Positions 52,391-61,788 of a DNA stretch of 64,000 bases are shown in pieces; the stretch's first letter is position 1; each line of letters opens with the position of its first letter. A program made the position numbers and the translations under genes. Source of the DNA: Charina bottae. Lineage: Eukaryota > Chordata > Lepidosauria > Squamata > Charinaidae. The notes beneath the pieces are model-generated. The model had not been told where the DNA came from and did no database searches. It saw only the letters and a list, made by a program, of their open reading frames with translations. Where the stretch lies: assembly GCA_023362775.1 (NCBI GenBank), contig JALMGJ010000062.1, positions 829,501 through 893,500 of the forward strand, in the 5' to 3' direction.

Positions 52391-52860
52391 TCCTAATCGA
52401 AGAGAATATTTGTAGCTCAGCGTTGAACTGTGGAGTCCTTGGTGCTCTCTGAGCCTTGTCGTTTTCTTGCAGACGTTTCATGGCCAGGCTAGGCAACATC
52501 TTCAGTGCAAAAAGGGAGTGGGACTTGCTCTCTGTTTATCTACCCTGGCTTGTCCTGCTTGTCTTGGTGGGGGTGTTGTACTCTCCTTGGTAGTTCCTTG
52601 ATTGGGTTGTTGTTTGCTGCTTGGTTGATTGCCTGAGTTAATAGTTCCTTGATTAGGGTCTATTGTGCTGTTTGATTGCTCCTCTGGTGCTAATCCTGGT
52701 GTTAATCTTTGCATATCTGGGTGTTGATTGCTGGCAAGGATTGAAAGCCCTTGGACTAGATCACCAACTTTAGCCAACACAACTTCCCTACTTATAGTTA
52801 AGGGTGGAACTAATCTCTTTGGTTCCAATCTCTTTGGTTCCAACCAATCTACATCTTCAG
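52391..52860 (-). mobile_element. Penelope-like family B, longer copy with body sequence
   Basis: Plus-strand order: extension (ATCGAAGAGAATATTTGTAG...), TGGAGTCCTTGGTGCTCTCT arm, hammerhead-like core on the minus strand (52462-52513), and then 300-350 bp of body (TCTGTTTATCTACCCTGGCT, TAGTTCCTTGATTAGGGTCT). The minus-strand frame 52502-52843 is rich in Pro, Gln, Asn and Thr and I do not recognise it. The other arm is absent. Outer boundary uncertain. Confidence 0.6.
52462..52513 (-). ncRNA. Best type I hammerhead-ribozyme-like motif in the window
   Basis: Read 5' to 3' on the minus strand: stem I strand TTTTTGCA, CTGAAGA (52499-52505), T, stem II GTTGCC-TAGCCT-GGCCAT (one internal mismatch), GAAA (52476-52479), CGTC, then TGCAAGAA. 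TTTTTGCA pairs with TGCAAGAA over 8 bp with one G-U, directly around the predicted GUC cleavage position (plus 52471/52472). All core positions CUGANGA and GAAA fit. Stem III is only the self-complementary ACGU, so cleavage would need a dimer. The stem II mismatch and one extra base after CUGANGA may weaken it. Confidence 0.55.
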
Positions 52861-53492
52861 TGCTTTATTCCTGTTGTTCCAAAAAAGACTTGCCTCTATT
52901 GCTATCCTCCACATTAGCAAGTGCAAACATTGAGCAACGTTTGAAACCCCCCAGTACTCTTTCACCTGCATTTCTACTATTGTCTCTGGCCCTTGAACGG
53001 CTCCCCAGATTATTTTGGGCAGAAGAAAGAGAACACAACAAGTTAATAATGGAAGCTTCTGACCATTCCCTCCACCCCCTTAACGTTTGTCAAATTATTA
53101 CCCCGGTTTTGCCAGGCACACTCAAAAGTAGTTTCCCTGCATCCAAGCCACGCTCCCGAAAAAGAACTTACGTTGCAGACCAAAAGATGCGACGATAACA
53201 GGAAAAGCGCTTAATCAGGGATCTGTCCGTAACAAAGATTGGCAAGGGGGGGTCGGGGGGTGAAAATTCAGATTAAGAAAAGCTCCTCAGGGAATTTACA
53301 TTGAAAGTGTGTAAAGCAAAATTGGAGACAGGAATCTATCTCTGCTAATGAGTTGCTGAAATATAATTAGTGCCTCTGCTGGGAAATTTTATTAAGTGTA
53401 TTAATTAAGAAAAGTTGCTTAGAAGAAAATAGGAAAGTATTTAGGTTCAGCAGTTACACGCAGGACTCATTGTGAGAGGTGCATTAAAGTGT
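52861..53492. other. Unassigned non-coding stretch
   Basis: No recognised element; the 156-aa frame at 52728-53198 crosses the repeat border and has no motif. Confidence 0.4.

Positions 53493-53579
<87 letters not shown>
53493..53579. repeat. (TG)n(TA)n dinucleotide tract
   Basis: About 20 TG units followed by about 20 TA units: alternating purine-pyrimidine sequence throughout. Confidence 0.98.
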
Positions 53580-53583
<4 letters not shown>

Positions 53584-53850
53584 GATAAAATGAAAGAACC
53601 TTTAATAGCAAACTCTGCAGCAAACAGAAAATGGCCACTGAAACTCAAACATTTCTCCTCTTTTATTAGGATTCTGGAGCAAACGTGCCTACTTGTGTTA
53701 GATGTACCTTGCAAAGACAGCGCGTTCTGCCGACCTGCTGCCCACTTTAAGCCTCCAACGAAGCTGGCTGCTTCCTTGCAGTCTTGACAAATGCCTCAGC
53801 TGGTATCAGAAAGGGCAAAAGTTGCCCTTTTTGCTTTCTTCTCCAAATGC

Positions 53851-54224
53851 CTTACGACCACAATTGGAACTGGAACTTCTGTCGCTAAGCGAGGCAGTCG
53901 TTAAGTGAGTCGCACCCGATTTTATGACCTTTTTTGCCACGGTCATTAAGTGAATCACCACAGTCGTTAAGTGAATGATGTGGTCATTAAGCGAATCCGG
54001 CTTCCCCCATTGCTGGGAAGGTCGCAAATGGCGATCACGTGACCCTGAGATGCTGCAACCATCGTAAATACATGTCAGTTGCCAAGCGCCTAAATTTTGA
54101 TCCTGTGACCACAGGGACGTTGTGACAGCCGTAAGTGCGAGGACCGGTCGCAAGTCACTTGTTTCAGCACCGTCGTAACTTCGAACGGTTGCTAACCGAA
54201 TGGTCGTAAGTCGAGGACTACCTG
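53851..54224 (+). mobile_element. Tigger-like DNA transposon, copy 4 (left end lost)
   Basis: It starts at CTTACGACCACAATTGGAAC, about 15 nt inside the expected terminus, and ends GTAAGTCGAGGACTACCTG followed by TA. It shows the internal series most clearly: GTTAAGTGAGTCGC, ATTAAGTGAATCACC, GTTAAGTGAATG, ATTAAGCGAATCC, then GATCACGTGACC and GTAAGTGCGAGGACCGGTCG. Confidence 0.82.
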
Positions 54225-55374
54225 TAATTAAGGCATGCGTTTTCCCAGGAAACAAAAGCTGCGTTGAGATTTTGGGTCAGTTTTGCATACTGGATATAAA
54301 AGGAAATAGAAGTGATAACAATAGGAAGACAAGCTGCTTTTTCTAACAGTGGGGAAACCTACCCCTGCCTTTCTGTGAGGTTTTTTGAATTGGACTTAAC
54401 TAAGAAGTAGCTGTATCCAGGATGGGAGCAAAAAAGAGATTTAAAAGCAGCAGACGGAGCAACGCTTTCAAAATTAGGATCCAGCGTGGCTGCAGGATAC
54501 AGACAAACATTCAAGATGGTGCCACAAGGCTTCAATTGAGGTTCTGCCTCTTTTTTCTGGGCGGTTGCCTAAAAACAGGCCAAAATGGGGGAAGACATTT
54601 TACCTCTCAAATATGAATCCTTTTTTATTAGGCTCAGCAAACCAGCATCCAAGCCACCTTTCCCAAACTTTAAGGACAAAATGCCAAAACCTGATTGGGG
54701 ATTTCTGTTTCTGAATATTTTCAGAGAATCTTCGCAGGAGCCAAAATCAACAGGGTCCTGCGAGCAACATTGCATGCGACACAAACAGGAAGGCCGGTAA
54801 AAATATTGAAGTCGGTCTTGGGACAAGTGGACATCTTTGTCCGGTTGCGAAGGGAGCTCGATTCTTTATTTCTTTTATTTATTATTTGAATTTATCCCCG
54901 CCCATCTCTACCATGGTAGACTCTTTGAAAGAATGATGGGGGAAAAGGTGGAGACTGACCAGTTTAATCCATACTGTGTAAAGAAGTTAACAGCACCACG
55001 CTCCATCGTGGAGAATTTCACCCAAATTCTCTTCTCCAGTGGGATTAATTTCACAATCCTTCATCAATGGAATGAATACAATGCAGGGAAAATCCCGGAG
55101 AATTTGCCTGCTGCACCGGTTGATGCAATTTCTCATCACGCTGCAATGTTTGACAGCCGTCTCTTTTTTTAATGGTTTTGTATAGTTTTGTTGGCCAAGT
55201 CTCTGCCTCGTCAGTGCACAGCTGTTTGCCTTGGGCCCCAAATTTAGGTTGATCTGAGTTGGTCCAAGTTTTTGCCCACGGAGGTTTGGCTAAACTTTTT
55301 GAAACAACAGTTCTGAGTCAGCAGCTTTGGCGGCAGCCATCCAAGGAAGAAAGCAGAATTTCAGGTATGGCCCT
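54225..55374. other. Unassigned non-coding stretch
   Basis: At 54500-54520, ATTCAAGATGGTGCCACAAG may be another GATGGC-type repeat core. Nothing else supported. Confidence 0.4.
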
Positions 55375-56026
<652 letters not shown>

Positions 56027-57490
56027 TTTCACCTCAGCTTGCTAGGAATGCAGAAACCAAAGTTTTGAATGCGGGGAGATACATTTTCTCTCTAAAATAC
56101 GGGCCTTTTTAAAGTCAGTGTGAGGCTCAGCAGACCAGGATACCCCCCCCCGCCTTTCCCCAGGAAGCCCCGTGCCCCTTCCTCTAATCCCACAGGATCC
56201 CCTCCCTCAGTGCTGTGGGACTGGGGGCAAAGGTGTCCCTTCTTCCCTCCCTCTTCTCATCCTCCCCTCCTTCCCGTACCCAACTGTGTGTGGGGTCCAT
56301 TGCTGGCATTGGAAGTTCAGCCCACAGCCGTTTCCCAGAGAGCACCTGCTTCTCCCGTGCCCGAGAAGCCGCCTCCTCCCCAGCCAGCATGGATGGGGCC
56401 CCCTGGAACGGGCAACTCGGCCATCTTGCTCTTTCTTGAGTCAGCTCAGCATTAAGCATGTCGGCGGTAGAGCTCCAGTTGGGACATCCAGCCTCCAGGC
56501 CTGGTCTGGATGACACCAAGGCCGCGCATCCGTGGAGGTGATCTCTGGAGCTTTCGCAGCAACCTTGCACGAAGGATGAGCTGGCCCACCAGACCTGGCC
56601 CTATTGAAGCATCTGCCAGGGTCCGTAGGTCCCAAGAGGACCGCTGGCCCTTTGGGCTAGGAATTCTGGGAAATGTAGTCCCTAGACATCCATTCGGTCC
56701 TTCCCTAGGATGATGCTTGCTGAATCTTCAACAACCCCTCGATTCCCGCTATGTTGCGCAATGTGCCGCAGACTCAAAGTATTCGGGGGGTGGGGGGAGG
56801 GAAACAGTCCCAGTTGCATCCCTCTGCAAAAAGGAGATGCTTCCTTATTGTTCCTTCCTTGCAGCCCCTCCAGTTGTTCACAAATTTAATATCTTGAGAT
56901 AAGCATCCGATTGCATTCCTTCCCTTTCTCCAACTGTCTATATAATTTATACCCTCCCGGCCATCATCCCCTATCAAGGGGAAGACTTAACAGACCAAAA
57001 TGCACTCTCTGGGGTATTCAGTCAGCATTAAAACCTTTGCACGGCAGTTTTGGTTTCACTAGCCTGTCTGTCCCTTAAAAATAAAACAATTAGAGCAGAC
57101 GCGAACGGCGATTTAGGATGCTTCGTCTCAGTAAATTCCAGCGGGTGTCAAGGAAGACAAAGGGGGGGTTTCTGGCTAATGACCACCACTTCGACTTGGG
57201 CCCAGAAGCCACCTGGCTGTCACCGGAGCTCCCACAATCGACACAATCGAAGGGAGCCGAGAGGTCATCTAGTCCAGCGCGATCCAGCTGATGCTGCTCC
57301 CACCTGCCAGCAAATGGGCAACTCTACTCTGCAACAGCCGTAGCTAGCAAGTCATTTTCAAGGACGGGCTCCGTTTAGAGTAGTCGAAATGCTGGACGGT
57401 CGGTACGAGACGCTGTTAACTCTCTGACCCACTTTTTAAATCTGGGGACGGCTCCCCCAGTGGCAGCCATTTTGAAGACGGGCAAGTTTT
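56027..57490. other. Unassigned stretch, GC-richer
   Basis: 56100-56700 is CCT-rich and GC-rich with overlapping open frames of 111-128 aa on both strands but no recognisable domain. At 57253, GAGGTCATCTAGTCCAGCGC is a scrap of the dispersed repeat seen at 34735, in minus orientation. Confidence 0.4.
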
Positions 57491-58046
57491 GCTCATGGCA
57501 ACTGAGGTTACCTGAGGGACCGCCTCACCCCCAGAACACCGACCCGTCCCACCCGATCTTGCAGAGAGGGCATGCTGCGGACCCCCTCTATGAAAGAGCT
57601 CCATCTAGCGGGGTCTAGGAGGCGAGCCTTCTCTGCAGCGGCACCTGCCCTATGGAACATCCTCCCCGCAGAGATAGGACAGGCCCCTTCACTCCTGGAC
57701 TTCAGGAAAAAAATTGGCTCTGTGATCTCGCCTGGGGCAAGAGGGAAAGTGGTCAAGCTTGGGGATGGCTGATTTCTTAGAGCCGCCTCAAATGTTTTAA
57801 ATATGTGCAGCTTCACTGTAAGAACCACCTGCCACTTGGATTTTATTGTATTTACATTTTTTATTTTATTGCATTTATTTTTCCATTTCTATCACCCCCG
57901 AAGGGGACTCTGGGCGGTTATTTTTATTGTTGTTTTTATTGTATTTTAATGGTGTTGTTGTGGCTGTGAACCCCCCAGAATCCCTCCTTGAGGGGGAGAT
58001 GGGCGGTCATAGAAATTAAATAAATAAATAAATAAATAAATAAAAT

Positions 58047-58091
<45 letters not shown>

Positions 58092-58100
58092 GTAGGTCCT
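57491..58100 (+). mobile_element. CR1 LINE 3' end with microsatellite tail
   Basis: GTTACCTGAGGGACCGCCTC, then CCCGATCTTGCAGAGAGGGC, GAAAGAGCTCCATCTAGCGG and CCTGCCCTATGGAACATCCT, is the CR1 ORF2 end of the same family as 26.6 kb but a different subfamily. GTGAACCCCCCAGAATCCCT, then AGATGGGCGGTCATAGAAAT and (TAAA)n, finish the element. The tail has evolved to (AAAT)n followed by (AACT)n (58019-58091). Confidence 0.88.
58019..58091. repeat. AAAT/AACT microsatellite grown from the CR1 tail
   Basis: About eight AAAT units followed, after a short junction, by about eleven AACT units. Confidence 0.96.
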
Positions 58101-59000
58101 CAACACGCTCTCAGAATTCTCCACTGGACCACTGCTCCAAGTTCGTTTTGGCTTTTAGCAATGATGCCCTTCCATTAATGCCACCGCTGCCAATTTTCAC
58201 CTCCGATTCCAGGGACCAGTCCCACCTCTCCTTCCATTTTCTCCTTCCTCCCAAACTTCAAAACTTGTGGCCCTGCCACCCTGAAGATGGGGAGCCATCT
58301 AGATTCCACACCAATAAATTTCCAGGCACCATTTTTCATCTTGCAAAGGTTACGTCCTGTCCGATGACTCGCCCGGCTCCCGGCTCTGGAGTGTTAGCTT
58401 GGAAAGAAGGGGAAAAAATAAATCTTGTGAGATGTAGCCTCATTATCTGTGTGGCATTTAAGGATAATTTATGCCCAGCATCTTACCACTTCACTCAGTG
58501 GGAAATTACACCAGAGATACTCTGAGGCTCTGCCAGTACAGCAACGGTGTCAAAAGCATTGAAATAAATTGATTTACCTACAGTCTCCTGTGAATTTTTA
58601 TAGCCTATTTATCAATGTGGGTGAGGCATAATACACACTAAATTACTTATCTATCAGGAAGAAGAGGAAGGAGCATTAAGGCCCTCCAATATTTTTAAGG
58701 CACAAGCCATTTTGCGGGGCGGAAGTTCTCCCCAAACTCTTGCTTGAAAACAGTGAGATGAAGAAATGCAGGAAAAAACAGAAAACAATATTACCCTTTG
58801 CCCGGTGAGAAATTCTGACAATCCTCAACCAATTCTGAGTTGACATCATTTCACCTGGATGGTCCATCAAAAGCTGCTTCCCTGCGTCCTCATCAATTCT
58901 TCCTTGAGTTACCAGTGATGGTATCTCACCACCTTGTCTTCTGTTGGCCTCCTTCAATTGCCTTCTATCTTTCCAAGCATTGTGGTCTTCCCCAAAGCTT
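58101..59000. other. Unassigned stretch, candidate conserved non-coding DNA
   Basis: 58400-58680 is repeat-free, AT-rich, of even composition (for example TCATTATCTGTGTGGCATTT, AATTGATTTACCTACAGTCT), resembling conserved non-coding elements. Unproven. Confidence 0.35.
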
Positions 59001-59015
59001 CTTCTCTTTGCATTA

Positions 59016-59342
59016 AGTAAAGGTAAAGGTCCCCCCCCCGCACATTTGTGCAGTCGTGTCCGACTCTAGGGGCCGGTGCTCATCTCCGTTTGTTAGCCGA
59101 AGAGCCAGCGTTGTCCGAAGACGCTTCCACGGTCATGTGGCCGCATGACGCACGCGGAACGCTGTTACCTTCCCACCGAAGTGGTACCTATTAATCTACT
59201 TGCATTTGCATGCTTTCGAATTGCTAGGTTGGCAAGAGCTGGGGCGAGTGCGGGAGCTCACTCCGCACACAGGGCTAGGGATCCGAACTTGTGATCTTCC
59301 GATCGACAAGCCTGGCGTCTTACCCGCTGAGCCACCACGCCC
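59016..59342 (-). mobile_element. tRNA-derived SINE, copy 7, 15-bp TSD
   Basis: Minus-strand, nearly full-length copy flanked by the exact duplication CTTCTCTTTGCATTA (59001-59015 and 59343-59357; the first base is shared with the SINE end). The B-box area is shortened (AGGGATCCGAACTTG), so this copy has a small deletion after insertion. Confidence 0.95.
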
Positions 59343-59357
59343 CTTCTCTTTGCATTA

Positions 59358-60170
59358 TCTTTCCAAAATTCCTAAGAGATCGATGGATAGTTGAGAAAAT
59401 GAACAAAAATAAAGAAGCCACTTGAGCCTTGAGATAAAGCTTCAAGGTCACGCTTGAACGTGGCAACAGAAAAATGGACTTGGGAAGGAGGTATGGTTCA
59501 ATGGTGTCAGCTTTACAAATGACGTTATGAAATCTCAGGATTTGGGATAGAAATGGCTCTGAGGTATATATTAAGAATGTAGATAAATACTGCCTAGCCA
59601 ACACTTTCCATTTCTGCTCTAAATCACATCGATCGGCCTGTTCCACAGATGGCAATCTTCAAGAAGTAAATCTTCCAAACAAGGTGTAGTGTTTGGCATG
59701 TGGCCCAAATTGACTCCCGGAAAATTGTTGATGGGCTTCAATTCACTTCCCCTTAAACGGCAGATCGGACTCCATTTCTGAATTCTCTACCAATCCAAAG
59801 TGGAAGGTGAAGTATTTCAATTGAAGTCTTTCAGTTTGTACAACAGATTGAACGTGTTAGTGGTTCAGCATGGTGTTATCAAACAGCTCATCATGGTAAG
59901 CCATGATTAATTAATTGCCTTTGGGCATCTGACTGTCTGTGAAAGGAACAACTGGAACTTTGTTAACCCAAGTTCACGGTTTACCTTGGTGTGTGAGACA
60001 ATCTAATCATTGGGTATATTGAAATGGAAGAGGAATTCTCCACTCAGCTAGACATTTAAATTTAAAATGAATGAAAGTTTGCTCTCTTTTTTCACCCCGC
60101 AGATCAGCAAAATAAAACCAGGTGCTTTTTGAGGGATGTTTGCTATAAAAAAGCACTATTACCCAGTCAT
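59358..60170. other. Unassigned non-coding stretch
   Basis: Nothing recognised. Confidence 0.4.
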
Positions 60171-60640
60171 TTTGTGATGCAACATACACACACATTGGCG
60201 ATCACTCGTAGCCGAGTAAGATTGTCTTCCAAAGGTAAAATTTTGGCTATAAAGGCCAATTGTGGATCCGCACAACCTCCCACAGTGAGGGCATAGGTTT
60301 CCGGGTGGGAGACGGTCATGATGAGGGTTTGCCCGACGTGCCTTCCTTTTAGCTCTTTTCTCCCTTTCGCCCTGTACTCGTGCTTCTTCAAAGTCCATAG
60401 CGCCATTAATAAAGGCTGACCTCCAATTGAAACGCTCATGAGTTAGGGCTTCCCAGTTCTCAATGCTGATATTACATTTTTTTAAATTAGCTTTGAGAGT
60501 GTCTTTGAATCTCTTTTGCTGTCCACCAATATTCCGTTTTCCATTCTTAAGTTGGGAGTAAAGTAGCTGCTTTGGAAGACGATGGTCAGGCATTCGAACA
60601 ACATGGCCGGTCCAGCGAAGTTGATGTTGGATGATCATTA
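60171..60640 (-). mobile_element. Non-LTR retrotransposon C-terminal fragment with zinc-finger-like end
   Basis: The minus-strand frame (159 codons) reads IIQHQLRWTGHVVRMPDHRL, then PKQLLYSQLKNGKRNIGGQQ, RFKDTLKANLKKCNI and ENWEALTHERFNWRSAF, and then CPHCGRLCGSTIGLYSQNF. The LRWxGHVxRMPDxRLPK...GxRxxGGxxKRxKDTLK series is the conserved region after the reverse transcriptase in several LINE clades. The CPHC...GLYS segment is a C2H2-like motif whose second pair (normally His) is not intact. The frame is open over 470 bp but the upstream reverse transcriptase is absent: on the minus strand the fragment begins beside a TATTA array. I cannot name the clade. Confidence 0.72.
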
Positions 60641-60745
60641 TATTATTATATTATTATATATATTATATTATATTATATTATATTATATTATATTATATTA
60701 TATTATATTATAATATTATTATATTATTATATTTTATATTATAAT
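60641..60745. repeat. TATTA/ATATT AT-only microsatellite
   Basis: About 105 bp containing only A and T, in TATTA and TATTATA units, immediately at the 5' border of the LINE fragment. Confidence 0.95.
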
Positions 60746-61620
60746 AATAATAATATTGTATAATAGCAACAGTTCAAAGGGACACCACTTTCTTTCAATT
60801 ATCCCACAATGGAACAATTGAACATTGCTGACAAAATAGGGCAGATCAATCAGCAAAATACAGAAAACAACTGATATTATTTCTTAGATGTGTGTTTGTT
60901 TGTGTGTGTGTGTGTGTGTGTTTTAAAAAGCTGCCACGTCAGAATCGGCTATGAAAAAAATGTTCCCCGTGTCATCAAATGGAAGGAGAATGTGGTATTC
61001 AAACATTGCTAAGCGTAGCTCGATTTCTTGAATTCGTTATTGACACTGAAATGTCAAAAAGATCTCCTTTCACACATACAGAAGAACACGAGAAGGCTAG
61101 CATTTCTAAACAGCAGCAAGTAGTAGAAAAATCTGTTTTTTCCCCTTACTGTTCTCATCGCCAACAAAGGATGTTGGTGAAATTCTCATGGAAGGGCCTG
61201 GAGATATTTACACTTCTTTCATGACAAAATGACATTTCTGTTGGGCAAATGTTTCTTCTGTGGCTGCATTTCTGGCTTCCCACCTTTTGGTTCAATCCCA
61301 ACTTTTCCAAGGGTATCAAACCCAGCCGAACTCTGTCTGGCAATTTTCTCCCTTGTGGGCTTCTGTTTTCACAGTCTCGTTCTGGAAGTCCCGGAAACGT
61401 GGCCTCCACAATTATTTTACTGCTGTCTCTAAGCTCACTTTGGTGTCTCTGCTCTTGTCGTTTTGATTTTTCATCCCCCAGTTCTTCACCGAGGACCTCG
61501 GTGGAGGAGAGAAAGCCAGGGAGTGAATCCAACTTGAAGAAAGGATTGCGCAACAGGCCATGATGTCTGTTGGCACCTTGATGCAGACCCTGATCTCCCA
61601 TCCAAAAGAAAGGCATTTTT
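60746..61620. other. Unassigned stretch with a TG microsatellite
   Basis: A (TG)n tract of about 10 units lies at 60897-60920. At about 61590 the minus strand has TTTTGGATGGGAGATCAGGG, which could be a trace of 5S-like sequence but is too short to call. Confidence 0.4.
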
Positions 61621-61788
61621 CTTACCATAGAATTCTAGTTTTGGAAGGGAAGGGGCGTTAGATGTCTTCTAGACCACCTTCCTGTCCAGGGCAGGAATCT
61701 TCAGACTATCTCAGACAAAGATCTGTCCAGCCTTGACTTGAAACCCTCCAATGATGAAGCCTTCCCAACCTCAGAAGGCAGGCTTTTC
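61621..61788 (-). mobile_element. Old amniote-wide dispersed repeat, terminal part in antisense
   Basis: TAGAATTCTAGTTTTGGAAG, then GATGTCTTCTAGACCACCTT, CAGGGCAGGAATCTTCAGAC and AGCCTTGACTTGAAACCCTC, is the reverse-complement wording of the repeat at 34735. The L1 at 61789 was inserted at its edge. Confidence 0.5.

Noticed and set aside
61580..61610. Third 5S-SINE fragment
   Set aside because: Only about 12 matching bases (GGATGGGAGA), which can be chance.
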